From assembly GCA_033557835.1 (NCBI GenBank), contig JAWQRO010000074.1, positions 1 through 61,522 of the forward strand: a stretch of 61,522 nucleotides of DNA, written 5' to 3'. The stretch's first letter is position 1; every line of letters starts with the position of its first letter. The notes beneath the pieces were generated by a model. That model made no database searches. It worked only from the letters and a program-made list of their open reading frames with translations, and was not told the DNA's origin. The position numbers and the translations under genes were made by a program. Below are positions 1 to 14,400 of this stretch, in pieces. Source of the DNA: Helochares maculicollis. Its lineage: Eukaryota; Arthropoda; Insecta; Coleoptera; Hydrophilidae.

Positions 1-839
1 TGCACGACTCAAACGCATCAATTGTAACCGGTAGCGATCCCCAGTGATGGTTTCATTGAGTTTTAACAATTCATAATAAACCACACCTTGTTGATCCCAC
101 CAAATACAAAGGAGGAACTTAGATCCATGAATATTGCGTTTTGCCACTGATGATGATGGTTGTCCGGGCTTAACGCATGATCTTTTGCGTTTCGGATTTT
201 CATCGCCAGTAACAATACGATGTAGAGACGTTTTTCTTTTGTACCGTGCAAGCAGTAGTTCACAGGTCATAAAACGTCTTTCAATGTCTCTCGGTTTTAA
301 TTCATATGGAACTCAATTTCTTTTCTTTTGGATCATTCCAAGAGCTTTAAGGCGTTTTCCTACCGTGGATAAAACAACCTCCAAAAATGTAGACAACTCT
401 TGAAGTGTTTGTCATGAATTTTCTTCGAGTACATCCTCCAATTCTTTATCTTTAATTTTTTTGGCTGGCCAGGTCGTTCCTTGTTGTCTAAATCAAAACC
501 ACCACTCTTAAAACGCGCAAACCATTTCCGACACGTTTGATCAGCTAAAGCATGTTCACCGTAAACTTATACTAAAATCCGATGACTTTCTGCAGCACTT
601 TTGTTCATATTAAAATAATATAATAAAACTCCTCGCAAAAACACTTTATTTGGTATAAATTTCGACATAATTGAATAGCTGCCATTTGTTGTTATTAACA
701 ATTAAAAATAAGAGACGTCGTAAAAACAGTACCTAATAATAGCTGTTTAGCGATCAATTTGTTTCTGAAGGTAAAAACAGAATACTGTAATAACCATGCC
801 ACGTCTCATCAAACGCTACGAATTAATTCCAACATCTAA
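1..839 (-). mobile_element. mariner family A, copy A1 (cut by window start)
   Basis: Tc1/mariner DNA transposon on the minus strand. The right edge (819-839) carries the family A terminal inverted repeat, followed by a TA at 840-841 that fits the target duplication. Transposase reading starts at the ATG complementary to 66x (M-S-K-F-I-P-N-K), at about 668, and runs leftwards. The window opens inside the catalytic region, so the 3' part and the other terminus are outside. The 63-263 segment matches A2 (42312-43595) almost residue for residue. The reading frame is broken by stops and frameshifts, so this is a dead copy. The family is a D,D34D mariner, judged from the intact motif spacing in A2. 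Confidence 0.9.
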
Positions 840-850
840 TATAAGCAGTA

Positions 851-2079
851 CAAATAAGCTTTCGCCGTTTTTTATAAATAAAAATTGAATATTTATTGTA
901 ACAGAACGGTGATTTAAGTTTATTCAAAGAACTGTCCATCACTAGCAACCACTTTTTCCCATCTCTTAGGCAGCATTCGGATTCCACATCTGAAGAACTC
1001 CTTATCTTTTGAGACTATCCACGTAACAACCGAATTTTTGGTATCTTCATATGTTGTGAATCGCTGCTCCGACAGAGAATATGCCATTGACGGGAACAGA
1101 TAATAGTCAGATGGCTCTGTGTCTGGTGAATACGGCGGGTGGGATAACAATTCCCAATCAAGTGTTTTCAAATAGTTTTTCAGCGGAACCGCTACATGCC
1201 GACGAGCATTATCATGGAGTTGAATTATTTTGTCTTATCTAGAATAGTATTAAGGGCGTTTTTCCTTTAGAGCACGGCTCAATCTCACCAATTGTGTTCG
1301 CTAGAGAGTTCCAGTGATTGTGATCCCACCATATATAAAGCATAAGATCTTTTCCGTGAATACTCGGTTTTGCTGTGGATGTTGACGCGTGGCCAGGATT
1401 CCCATGATTTTCTTCTTTTTGGGTTGTCGTAATGTATCCATTTCTCATCCCTGGTGACAATTCGGTAAAAAAAACCTTCTTTTTTATGCCTGGCTAGTAG
1501 CATTTCACTCATGCGTAATCGGCGTTCAATATCTCTTGGCTTCAATTCGTATGAAACCCAATTTCCTTGTTTATGAATCATTCCTACTGATTTTAAACAA
1601 TGAGAAGCTACTTTCTGAGTGACTTTCAATGTGAGAGCAAGTTCCTTTTGTGTTTGAGACTAATCTTCCTTCAATAATTATTCCAATTCTGTAGCTATGT
1701 AAATTTTAGGCCTTCCACTGCGGTCTTTGGCTTCTACATCAAAATCGCCGTTTTTAGACATTTTAAACCACTCACGACACGTTTTCTCATTCAAAGCAGC
1801 TTCATTATATGCTTCTAGAGAGCAATCGATGCGCCTCAGCTGCAGATTTTTTTAAATTAAAGAAATAAATTTGAAGTTCCCGCAAATGACGTTTATTTGG
1901 TTCCAATTTAGACATTTTCAGATCAAGAAAATTATATTTTACTAGCACGAATTCACTAATACAGTAAGGTTATGATATTTTGGAACGAACAGACTAATTT
2001 TGAAGCCGGTTATCATCTGCAAATTCTAACGAAAGCCGCGCCCCGCTACACTTTCCTTAAAACGGTGGAAACTTATTTG
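851..2079 (-). mobile_element. mariner family B, copy B1 (both termini and TSD present)
   Basis: A 1229-bp mariner with imperfect inverted termini of about 22 bp (851-872 reads CAAATAAGCTTTCGCCG; the far end at 2058-2079 is its inverse with a few changes). It is flanked by TA at 849-850 and 2080-2081, as expected for TA target duplication. It lies only 11 bp from the end of A1. A second copy, B2, sits at 44543-45632. The inner body is a decayed transposase on the minus strand (see the pseudogene at 920-1915). Confidence 0.9.
920..1915 (-). pseudogene. mariner B1 transposase (frameshifted)
   Basis: The start is the ATG at 1913-1915 (M-S-K-L-E-P-N-K-R-H). The stop is TAA at 920-922 after F-F-E. 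The nominal span of 996 nt (331 codons plus stop) is close to usual mariner length. Recognisable blocks in order are the N-terminal helix-turn-helix region, the T-R-D-E-K-W block (first catalytic Asp), H-D-N-A-R near 1210 (second Asp), and H-P-P-Y-S-P-D with P-S-D near 1120 (third Asp of D,D34D). The pieces lie in different frames: the 1285-1629 block is out of frame with 920-1171. The protein therefore cannot be made intact. What is seen is the motif order and the frame breaks; that the copy is inactive is inference. Confidence 0.85.
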
Positions 2080-2081
2080 TA

Positions 2082-5000
2082 CTTCTAAAACTTTTAAATG
2101 TTCTAGCATCTGTTTAGCACAACTTTTAGAACTAGCTTATAAGACCTTTTACTCGAATACTGAATAGATATTTGTACGAAGTATCAAGTTTAAACTTCTC
2201 AATATTACACGAGTAAATAGTCAATTACATTTTATATTTCAAGATTCTAGTTCCAATTTGCGGTTTGTATTTCTAAATGCTTCGATGAAATCATGGCTTG
2301 TTCACTTATAAAACTTATCTTGTTTATTTAATATTAATTTACAAATTTTACATCGCTGTGGCCTAAAACACATATTTGATCTACCAAATGAACGCATCTC
2401 ACTTTTCCTTCGCAATAATACTCCACAATGCAATCGATACTTATTAAGTTTATCCGAGGGTTATTGAATTGTTCATTATATACTCGCGTCTGAAATTGAC
2501 AGGAATGACTTTCCCACATGACGACGTATTTGCTCAATGAAATTGTGCCATTCAAGAAATATAATCCATATTGACGCTATTATTTGCTCTTCTAACTGCA
2601 TTTGTATGAGGCTATCTTATTTCATGCGGAAAAAGCGTGGAACCATGTGTTTGCCCTAAAAGCAATTAAAATACGCAAGAGGGTGCGTCTAACAAAGGGG
2701 TGGGTAGCACAAAGGAAACGCCGCCGCAACATTATTTAAAATGAAGGTGAGAAATTACCGGATTCACAGTTAACAATGGAATCGGATGGTGTGGTCGTGT
2801 ATGTCGCCCCGGCTGAATTTCAATGGCTACCCATTGTAAGCCAAAGCTCGGAATCTTAAAGATTTGTCTAACAAACTAACCATTGGACGCAAGGCTTAGG
2901 ATAAATATTCATTACGGATTAAACGGCCACGCATTTGAAATTTGAAATGAAGACGTGGCTTTATTATCAAACAATTTGGAAAGAGGACAATCACTCCAAA
3001 ACGTATTCATGCCATTAAATCGTTTTCATCACTTGCTCATTTTAAATGCAATTATTTACCGCTCATGGTTTTATTGAGCCTTAAAGATAGCGGTAATTTA
3101 GTTTATTTTCGGCTGTAATTACAGTTTTATCAATTCAGATCATCTTAGCCATCAAACAGTCTGCGCCGATGGTAAATTTCAGTTTCATTTTAATGATGGA
3201 GATGATCTTTGTGAGTTAAAATATTCAATTTCTACAATGTTGCTACTTTGTAGACTGCTACTGTTTATTTACGATTGAAACATTCAGTAAGAACTTTAAT
3301 CTGACTTGATGTTTATTAAGGCATGAGACACGTCATGTGTTAAAATGGGTTTGCAATAATAGCCTGTGCATAAAATGGGCTAGTAATGCAAAAATTGCGT
3401 GATTTTCGGATATTACGGTTCTCCCTTTTCATTCCTAAGAGAATAGTTTTCTTTTAACGTTTCAGTGAACTTGATAGCGGATTGCATTAATTGCATCGAT
3501 TACTTTAGATGCAAGTTTGCTGCGACAGTTCTGCAATCATTTATCAAAGATTAATAGTAATGCATATTGTTTATATTATATAAATGCAAAATTATGACGA
3601 GGTACTGCAATTTATAAATAGTTATAATAACAGTCACCGTGAAAAATTGAAATCCATTCGCAGAGAAACAAAACCAATAAATTTTGTTATAAAATTTACT
3701 GAACATAACCAGTTATGCATTTCGTTTTTAGTTGGATAAGGCTGCTCTTGCAAAATAGAAGTTAATATGCAATAGAAAATATTTGCATGCTATTTATGTA
3801 AGAATTCCGTTAAAACAATTCAACAAACGTGCCGGAATTATATTAGTCAGCGGACAGACCGTGAACTCTGGAGTTCTTACATGAGACGGGCCAATTGATT
3901 TTAATTCAATAATATGCGCAAATGCAGGAAGCGTCGTAAAATTACAGTTTGCTTTAGAGGTCTGTGCTGTGTTAAAACGAATTAGGCATGCAATAAAACT
4001 AAATCGGTTGTATTCATGTTTGTATTTAATGTAGGCTTCCATGTTCGACATATGTTTAAGTGTTGTAAATTCTAGTTAACTGTACGATATTATTGCTGCG
4101 GGAACGTTCAAGGCGAATCCTTTGAAGTTTGCGAGTACGCGTAACATAACCGGAAAGCTAATTAGGGGCTTTAATAAGAATGCAGGTAATGCACTTACCG
4201 CTGATTTTATTATTGCATAAGGTATGGAATTACCATGGAACGCAAGGTTGCTGGACAGGGCAGATTGTATTTCTCATCATTGTCAAGATAAAGATTTATT
4301 GTCAGTTTTTGTCATGAAAAAACTGAAAATTAGCTAACACTGAAACACTGCCTTTGAGGCCTTAAGGGTCTAAAAATTTCATCATATCCACCACAAAGGC
4401 CAGAAGTTCTGTTGTTCTTTCTTAAAGAAGATAATTTTCTAAATAAGTATGCGATTTATGGCTTAGATATTTATAAAACGATATGTACTTATGTAACGGT
4501 GTACATATTATATGAATAGATAAAGAAGTTTGGACCAATTTTATTACTTGTAGAATAATTGAATGTTGTTGAAAAATTGAAATGCCCAAAAGGTCACTTC
4601 TTTGTTGTTATCATAATTATACTTTTTGTAGATAAAACATGTGTTTTTATGGAAGTGTCTTCACATAAAATTCTATACCTGTTGCCTCAACAATTTTATA
4701 CTTGTAAATAGCTTATGAAAACCCAATAAAGCATTTCTAAATTTAATATAACGACTAGAAAGTAATTAAAAATACAAAATTCATTGGTACAAAAGCGATA
4801 AATACCCTTGACAGCCACAATATAAACTATGACGAACAACCCGTGGTCCCTGAGATTTCAGTGAACAATATTTAAAGCATGGAGGAGAATTAAGTGTGTT
4901 GTTATTTACAATAATTATAAATATATTTTTTATTTGGTTCTCTAACCGATATCTTTTTTGACATTGCTCATCTAAAAGAGTTTAATATCAACGGTTTCTT

Positions 5001-5639
5001 AGCCATGAGTGATCTTTCGGCAGATTTATTTCTTGATATCTTCTCCTTAATTACATGAATAAATACTTGATATGTATGTACTTTCATTTTAGCTTAAAAT
5101 AGTTAAGTCTACTTTTCCTAGCATTCATTCCCCATTCTTTGTAACCTGTTTTAAGTATTTTTACTGCTATCCTTTACATTGTCAATAGACCCACATTTCA
5201 AAACTTACAAATAATTGTTACTTTCCCTCCCTGAATCATCGTTTATTCGAAGTTGTTTTTTCAAAATTGCTTTGCTTTCTAGCAATTTTCTTATAATATG
5301 ATAAATGTCTCGTCTTGCACAGAGGAGAAGATCCTCAAAGCCTTTTTAAGTTTTCTTATGTACAAATCTCTCAAAAAATTACTTTTGTTCTGTATCTTCT
5401 ATTTAATAGGAAGCATTTCATAAATTTTAGAAGAGCAACGGTACAGAGAGGGTACAAATGTCGCTGCTTATTTTCAATATCATTAACAAATGTAATGCGA
5501 CTATATCCAATATCATCTATTCAGCTGATGGCTTAGTTTTAAAAGATTTAAATACACCAGCTATAAAAGATTTTGTGATATTTAAATACATCAGTCTCTG
5601 GAAAAAGCTAAAATATTATAAACCACATATACTAGGCGG
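2082..5639. other. gene-free stretch
   Basis: AT-rich sequence with only short scattered ORFs. I see no splice-flanked exon, RNA gene, repeat array or recognisable transposon in it. Confidence 0.5.
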
Positions 5640-6560
5640 TCCAAAAAATTTAATAATGATAGGAAAAAAAAGTTTTATGTTTTAAAATACACTTTATTAT
5701 TCAGTATAATCTCCCTGAACATTAATACACTTGTTCCAACGAGATTCTAATTCATGAATTCCATCCCTGAAGGGAGAATTTGGAAGGAATGTAAAAGACG
5801 CTTCCACATCTGTTATGACAACATTTGATGAAAAACGCTTTCCACGCATGAATATTTTTAGGTCTGTAAACAGATAGAAGTTGCTAGAAACAAAATTTGA
5901 TGTATGCGGTAGATGCTCCAACAACTCATGGATTTTTCTTCACCAAACTGGGTCTTTTTTCTCGATTTTTTTCCTTCAGCTGGTCTAAAAGATTACAATA
6001 TTATTCAGAGGTAGTAATCTACAAACAACATTCTTTTCGCATCCTAAAAACCTGATGCTAACACATTTTTGGCCGATTTCCGAATACAAACTTCTTTCGG
6101 AGTAATGTTCAGAATACTCTTGGGGCTCTTGTTTTAATTCAGAATCATGGTGATAGTCCCAAGTCTCATCCATATTGAAGAATTGACGAAGAAAATACAC
6201 TTTGTCTTTTCGAAAACGCTCAAAATGTTGCTGAGAAAATTTGCATAGGAATGTTTTTTTTGTTTGATTGTTAGCGAATGCGCCACCCATGCACACAGTT
6301 TTCTGAAACCCAATACTTCAGTCAAAATATTGCTTACACTGCCAAATGAGATGCGTACTGTAGGGCTTTTACTAAATTTCTTTCAGTCACTTGAAGATTT
6401 TCCAATAGAATATTCTGTATTTTTTCTATGATTTCTGGTCTTGTTGTTTTTGAACGTCTTTGATGTGGATCGTGTTGAGAGTTTGTACAACTACGTTTAA
6501 ATTAACCAACTAATCTTGCTACTGTACTGATTGAAGGCGAAGAGTCCTTATACACTTTCA
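5640..6560 (-). mobile_element. mariner family C remnant (irritans-like)
   Basis: Degenerate mariner on the minus strand. The C-terminal part (5697-5924) keeps the D-L-K, G-K-R-F-S-S-N, R-D-G-I-H-x-L-E-S-R-W and V-Q-G-D-Y blocks typical of irritans-type transposases. The middle (5985-6325) has M-D-E-T-W, which carries the first catalytic Asp, and R-K-L-C-A-W. Part of the N-terminal DNA-binding region is readable to about 6540 (T-T-R-P-E-I-I-E-K-I-Q). Frames are broken several times. A possible left terminus (GGTCCAAAAAAT) is at 5638-5649. No right terminus or TA duplication was identified, so both borders are approximate. Confidence 0.75.
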
Positions 6561-7273
6561 ACATTATATATTTACAATTATTTTTGCCATAAAGCAACGT
6601 TGTCTTTGTTTCTTTGTTTTTGTTCACTATTTATACTGTTTGTTGTGATTTATTTTAAATTTTCGTCGTATGCCCATATACTAAGGATATTTCAATCATA
6701 TTTTTCTTATTGTTATGAAAACCGTGTTTAGTAATATCCAAGATCAGCGTCATTATGAATAACCAAAGATACTTCAGCGACTTTTATGAAACATCTTTTA
6801 TTGGTCGACTCTCCCACATTTAGTTGCTTGCTAGCAAGTACAAATTGGTTATTTCTCATTCCTTATTCGGTTGTCATATTCTCGTTTGATAGCAAAATAT
6901 ACCGAATTTCTGAAATTCAGGATTTATACATACATGTGTTGTAATTAAATCAAATAATAATATTTAAACACACAAATATAAAAATGTTTATATACTATTA
7001 TAATGAGAAATTGAAATGTATGGTGTAAATGTGAATTCTTGATGAGAATGGCTTTAAGCAAAGTGCAAAATTAATTTTAATATATCTGATTAGTATTGAA
7101 GTCAAAATAGCAAAAATTTGTATGCACGAATCATTTGTATAATCTTTAGGGTTTCCGCGAAGGCAGTTAACCATAGGGTTTCTCACAACATATATTTTTT
7201 CTTCTCTGGTCTTATTTGCATACATTATTGTTGCATATTTCCCCTCTTTGATATTCTTTGGTACCTTAGATTA
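6561..7273. other. gene-free stretch
   Basis: AT-rich spacer between mariners C and D. No gene or repeat is seen in it. Part of the left end may still belong to the undetermined 5' end of mariner C. Confidence 0.45.
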
Positions 7274-7275
7274 TA

Positions 7276-8474
7276 TTAGGGAGACCGGAAAGTAAAGTCG
7301 TTTTCTTAAGTGAAATTCACACGACTACATTTCTAACCAGTTTTTATTTCTAATCAACAATATATTTACCTAAGTTATCAACAATATTTTGCCATCTAGT
7401 ATACAAATTTTCAAGGTCGGAGCGGTAAAAATCAATCGGTTTTTCTGTAAAATATTTTCAGATTTTAGACATCATCAAAATGTTCTAGTTTTTTGCAATT
7501 AAGACAATGTTGCAGTGATCGAAATAATGGTAAACCGAGGGTGCAATATCGGGCGAGTATGGTGGGTGAGGCAGTACCTCACACCCCAATCGTTAATTTT
7601 GTCTAAGGTTCGTCTTACATAGTCTTGCATTTTCATGTTGCAGAATAACTCCTTTTCTGTTGACAATTGCCCGATACTTTTCAATCAAAGACCGGTTTAT
7701 TCGTTCCAATTGTTCACAATAGATATCTGAATTAACAGTTTGTCCAGGTTTTAACACTTCAAAAAGATCAACTCCGCACGTATTCCACCAAACACACAAA
7801 AGTGTGTTTCTGGGGTGCAAAGCCGGCTTTGCAGTAGTTCGTGGTAATTCATTTCGACTGAGCCACTGCTTTTTGCGTTTCGGATTGTCGTACAGGACTC
7901 ATTTTTCGTCTCCAGTGATCCAGCGATCAAAAAACGGATCTGTACAATGCTGTTGAAGCAATACGTTGCACGTGATGGACCGGTTGGCTTTACTCTGTTC
8001 GGATAGATTATGGGGGACCCAAACACCAGCTCTGCTTATTTTTCCAATCTGAGACAAATGTTCTTGGATGGTTGACCAAGGTTGGTTAAGGCTGTTTGAA
8101 AGTTCCTCAATTGTTTGACTTGGATTTGTTTCCAGCTTTGCCCTTGGCACGTCGCTATCTAATGTTGCTGGTCTTCCTGATCGATGGGCGTCCGAGAGGT
8201 CAAAATTGCATGATCTGAACTTGGAGAACCATCTTTGGAATTTTCGAACGTCCAATGCGCAGCAGTTGCGGTATAACCCTTGCAAAACTCAAAAAGCATA
8301 CAATGCCGGATATGCTTTTCTGGTATTTGGCTGGCCATTTCACCCCAAATTGCAAAAAAGTCTAATACTTAATTATTCAGAAGCAAATATGATACAAAAA
8401 TCTCAAAATCTCTTTGACATGCCTTCCAAGTACGTAATGACAATCAAATATCGATATGTTTCCGGTCCCCCTAA
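7276..8474 (-). mobile_element. mariner family D (both termini and TSD present)
   Basis: A 1199-bp mariner. The inverted termini are TTAGGGAGACCGGAAAG (7276) and its inverse at 8456-8474, with one G/A difference in the G run. TA flanks at 7274-7275 and 8475-8476. The minus-strand transposase is readable in pieces: 7899-8285 is the N-terminal half (R-W-F-S-K-F-R, H-R-S-G-R-P, T-G-D-E-K at the first catalytic Asp), 7593-7820 holds W-W-N-x-x-G-V and L-Q-H-E-N-A-R, and 7499-7684 is a shifted remainder. The second catalytic Asp is Glu here (H-E-N instead of H-D-N), and the third block is out of frame. The TIR and protein style suggest the mellifera/cecropia group, but I cannot test that. Confidence 0.88.
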
Positions 8475-8476
8475 TA

Positions 8477-11400
8477 CTAGTTTTTGAAGAGACAGTCGCG
8501 CTGCGATTTGACGACTGCAGATTTACCCCTCTCTAGGGAAACAACTATTAAGGTTCATGCTGGAAAGAAATTGTAATTTCAATAATTCTATTAATAAAAA
8601 CACACTTCCTAGTGAAATGCCATAAAAACTACAAATACCCACTTTAAAATATTTAATACCATGTCATTAAACATCATTAGAAATAATGCAAATAAACATT
8701 TAAACTGCTTTGATAATTGCGCTCAGGCAAAACTAAAAGCTCACTTGCAATATGTACACAATATATCGTACTTGTACAACGTATGTTGCATTTGCAACAA
8801 CGTGCAACCGCAATCGCACTAAGAATTGTAACGAAAAGAATAGCCTTCGGTGCTAATCGGTGTTCGTTCCCTGTAATCTGTTTGATGGAAATTATCGGTT
8901 GAGCTCCGGTTCTAGACTACGATCCTTTCGGCCTCGACTCTAGAAGATAGTTCCGAAGAAGTCCTGCGGCTGATTTTCTAATGGCTGCAATGTCGTTCCT
9001 CTTCCATACCTCCATCTATATGTATATCTATTTACACAGTTATTGCCCGGCTAATTGTTTAAATAGATAAACATCGTTGTGTCGAACGCAAATTACATTA
9101 ACAGCTAAGTATGACAACAGACATTTGTTGTTTCTGGATGTGAGCTTAACAATTTACTTTATTAGAGGAAATCGTATCACACGCGTTGTATCCACGAATA
9201 TATCGCAAGCTCTAATATGTTGCATTAACAGAGCCATGAGATCGCAAAGCTAGGTACCGTTACAAGGCGTAAAAATAATAAATTTTCTTGCACAATATGT
9301 TGCGTCAAACTATTATTAGTGATCATTAATTTTGTGCGCGTTGATGACATTGTCTTTTAATATAAAAGTCTCAAATTACATCGAGAACATTAATGTCTTT
9401 GTTTCTAAAATTAAATTTACGGTAATTGCATAAGCTTTGGTATTATGTTAGGATTTGGTAATAGCAATACAGAGCTCTGCATAACAAAATTACTGTAAAA
9501 CCTACTCAAAACGCTTGTCACATAGTAACAGAGCTCATTTTTGATAAAAAGCTGTCTTGTGCGCTCTCAAAGGTTAAATTCGTTGCCAACACAAAACTAG
9601 TAAATGCCGAAAGCTTTAGAAAATCCCATTCAATTAGGACTATACGCAACAACTGCTTTTTAGGCACAACTCCAGGAGGCATTTCAAAAAAGGCACACAA
9701 AGCTCGTAAGTGTTTTGTGCGCCAACTGGAATTCGGTTGGCTCCAGGATTTATCCTTCTGCATGTTTGTATGAATTCAGAAGCAAAACTCGTCCAGACTT
9801 TTACTTTGTAGAATAAAATTAGAACTTATGTGTTTACACCAGAACGCTCTAATCTCGCTCAAGCAGAGTTTTCTGGATATTTCGAATTTTAATTAAATTT
9901 TATCCTTGTATGATCATTGAACTTCGTCTTAAACACGTGTTGGCGCGACTTTCCCTCCTCTTATTCTCGTATTTTTAAGCTTTTATCCAGTAAGTCGCTT
10001 TTAAAAAGCAACTTCTGCATCAGTGAAGACGACACTCAAGAAGATGCATCTGGCTTTGCCATAAAACCAGTAAAGATAAAGCCATTTGCATTACTTAGCA
10101 TTAGTGGCAGTGTAAATAGAGGTGTGGACCGTTCCCCGTGGGTGTATGGGTATGCGAAAAATCAAAGGACCTGTGCTGGAGAGGCCGTTTGCAAAGAATA
10201 CCCTAGCAGGTGGGCTCTTTGAAATTCTCATGAGGTCGCGTGAGTTTGCTTTATAGATACATAAACTTGCCCCTTTTTGCATAAAAGTACAACAAGCCAT
10301 TTATGCGCCTTACTCACAACTTATCTCTTAAAAATACTAACTTATTTTATTGTTTGCGACGGTTCCTACCGAGTTGATGCAATAATCGTTTTTAGAAATA
10401 GTTTACTTGCAAATTTAATTGTAATAAATTGCCATGTTTCACATTGCATTACACTGTAAGAGCTTCGTCCTTACATTGTAAAGTACAAATTTCACTGAAC
10501 AGGAACTTTCTTTACCCTGTTTTAGTAAATCCTTAAAGTGAAGAAACATTGCTTTCATCAGCAGTACCATTAAAATATGCAAATTAAGTAAGCCTTTTCC
10601 AATATATCGCATGTAAACCGTCGAACTTTACCGGCTTACCAGAAGCTTAACATGCCATTTCAGAATAATTAAAGATAAGGAAGAATGAAGCTAGTTAGCA
10701 ATGCTACAATAGCAACCGGACATAAACGGACGTCAGATCAAACAATCTCTGGACATTCAGCGAAGCCACGTAGGTTTAGACAAGTTTCTATGTGCTCTCC
10801 ATCTCCTGCCATGGTATGGAGCTTATCTGGCTCTTTATATATTGAATTATGCATTCGTTCCTTCTGCAACGATGAACCATCCTCTATCATCCGCGGCCCA
10901 TTAAGACTTTTATTGGGTGTTTAATAGATGGTAAAATATATTAATCACATCGCGAAGAGCCGTGTCTGTTGGTTGTTAGCTAAGTATAGCAAGCGGCAGA
11001 AGAGGAAAAGATAGAGAACGTTGTTTGAGGTAATTTGTGGCGACAGATGTTGAAATGTTTAGCGCTTAATTAAATATATCTGGTCGTCAGAATTTATTAA
11101 TCTATTCTCTTTCGTAGAAAGGAGCCATTTTTATTTCGGATTTAGCATTTTATTTGATCTTGTTAAGCGGACAGATGTTATGCAAATCGTATCACTGCCG
11201 TAGCGGTTCATATGAAAATAGAACGATGTAATTGGATTGTTTGGTGTGATAAATGTAAAAATTTGAAGCAGGGTTTATTGGACTCATCAATTTTGGCCCT
11301 GACATTCAAAATTCTGGGTGTTATTAGATTACTTTGTGTGATTGTCTTGAAATTCTTAAATTCCTCAAGTCAATCTACACATCTGATTTTTATAAATAAC

Positions 11401-14400
11401 ATAATCGTTATCAAACAATCCTAATTTCTGCTCTCTTGAATCGGAATTGTTTGAAAATATTTCTCTCCAATTATAACTTGGTGTACAGGATTGGCAACAA
11501 TTTTTGATTTATAATACCGACTACACAACTTGTATTTCTGCATTATCAGTCATTTTTAATTTCAGGACCATAAGGCTCATCAAGTTGATAAAAAATGCAA
11601 AAACGCTCGAATGCCTTCACGTCAAATTTCTGCATACATACATATATTAATACAGTAAAAATACTTTTATCTTTTGTAAAGAAAAAAAAACTAGAATTTA
11701 AAAAAAGTTTATATCTCAAATCTCTTTGATTGTAAACTACAGTTAAAATTCAAGGATAAACTGATTCAGCAACGTAAAATGTTGTATGTTTGTATAGCAG
11801 TTTGTCAAAAATCGATAAAACAACTCTAAAAAGTTACTTTATTGCTTTAGTTCTTTTGATAATTTTCTTTCGCTATAAGAAACAAATAGATTTGCAAACA
11901 AAAGTTATATAGACAGGTTTTTAAAGTATAGAATTTCAAGAGTAATATTTTTTCTTGTTTTCGATAAGTCTGGTACAATGGCTTTTTCATATATTTCTTG
12001 TTTATTGCTGTATATATACAATAGAGTATATAAAGTAACTCTCCTTGAAGTTCTTCGGCTTCATGTGTTGATTTTGGATCGTCAAAAATATTATTTTTAG
12101 CAGATCAAATTCGACTTTTTCAGAATTTTAAAGTAGCAAAATAAAATTCAAATTTGCAATATAAGAAAAACTAATGTTTATACATTGTACAAATGTCTTA
12201 GTTACACAATTGCTTAATCTCGAATAATTTTATAGCATATATGCAAAATTACAATTTGCAATTCGATATCTCTATTTTAACGACTAACTTAAATGATATC
12301 ACTTCAGAACAAACTGTTGACGACATTTTTGCTTTTTATAAGCAAACGAATATTGCAAATTATACCACCGTTCAAGAATAATATAACGATATGCAGTAAA
12401 CTCTATTAAAATAAAATCACATTCAAACTATTGGCTAATATTGTTTGACTTAGAGTGATTTTTGCGATTTTATATGATAATCTCCATAAAGCATACGACT
12501 ATTGATTGCATGCAATACAAAAGCAGAGCGTTGAGAATATCTTTTCTATTAAATTCGCCAATAAAAAATCAAAGCCAAGGTGTGATGGAATTTCAATGGA
12601 TACATTTATGGGCACTTAGACCCATTTCTCTCGAACATGACTTCTTACTTACATTACAACATTTTACTCCAGAGTTTCACCACTCCACTTAATAAATACA
12701 GCAGCAAAGGCTGTAACCTCGATTGTAACTGGCAAATTATTAAAATTAGTCAATTTTAAAGTAAAAAAACTGCGCAAATTACTGGAAAGTTCAGATTGCT
12801 GTACACACGGGCAAAGCTAAGTCTCGAGAGTAAGTTCTTCTTCCTTCCTGATACAGATCTAACGACGGCATGAAAATTGCGCGCCTCCATCTCCTGGTGG
12901 AAAAATGAAATGATTAATGGTATCGACATTAAATGCCAATTAACCGCTTAACATATTTATACTTTCTTTATTCCGCGACTGCTCTGCGTCTTTACATACT
13001 TCGTTAGCTCGTATAAAACATATTATCTCATAAGAATTATCTTGTTTACATTGCTCTTCGTGTTTTTGACCGTCGTATATGGAAATGTGTGCAGTTAATA
13101 TTTGTTCTATTTGCCGGAAGAATGTTTTACATTGGAAACGGTGTTAACCTTTTGAAGGAATCTAGTTGGAGTGTGAAAATTGCAACAGAATAAATATGTT
13201 TTACTTTCCGTTATTTGAGAAAGCGCATACTTTTTACATTTTTGGTTTTAAGCATGCATGTGAAAAAACGATTATTTAACTTGGTCCCGTTGTTTTGTCG
13301 AACATTCCTCTTTATAAGGCATACAGTCAATTTTAAAATGAAGCACGTCCAATTTGTTTTCAGTGATATTAAAAGATGTGATAAAAATACTTCTCTGCAT
13401 CCGATTCGAGCTCGAGGATAACAGACAATCCATGAAGCTCGTGGCAGGCATGGTATATTTGTATAGTTTTGAGTTGTTTCGTTTATGTAAGGAAGTCAAA
13501 TTAAAATCAATCTGCAGAGAAGCTTAACACTTTTTAACAGGCACTTCAGTTTGAACTTTTCGTTTCAACATCATGACACCAGCCTCGCCGGTTCCATTGC
13601 ACAGGTTGCTCGATGTCAAGGTCGCCATTATTCACTGTTCACGGAGTCGTTCACTTCGAATGCGATTTTGGTAAAACACGGTTGCGTATAGCTGCAAGGT
13701 AGTTCCCTAACCTCGATACAAAAATGTAACATTCATTGACCGAAGGCAGTCTGCTCAATCCGATAATTTTTTCCATCCGATCCCACTGGGCATTAACTTT
13801 TGAATTGAGTGAAATTCTGAGATGAAACTGATACACACCGGCCGCGTTAATTGTTTCTAATTTTTTCCGCGTGCTGGCCACGTTCGCAGACCATTCTTCA
13901 TTATAATGAAATTATTTCGAACCCATTTCAAGGTCAGTTCCGTAATTTTTTACGTAAACTTCCGTAAATTGTTATATAAACTACTTTTTAAGTATATTTA
14001 TTAGTGGGCGGTGCTGCTACATCGCCAATATGTGGTTATAAAAAATTAACATAACGATGATCGATTACACAGATGTATCTAATGTTTTGACCCAATCGAA
14101 ATAAGGCCAGATCGAAATTGATTATATACATCTCGGTTAGTTCCTATTATGGATGCGTGAACTTTTTTAAATATGGAAATTAGGTATTTTATTTATGTTT
14201 AGTTCAATATGGTATTATCGTGTCATAAATGCTTTTGTGCTTGGTTATGGATTATCTATTTGAAAGAACTAACAGTTAAATGGTTGTTTTTATGGCATTA
14301 ACTGCTAAATCGTTAAATATTTTGTAAAATGTTTGGTTTAAATTCGTCTAGTATATACATTTGTTTGGTTTGTTCGTGAACTGAGCCAAATCTATTAATT

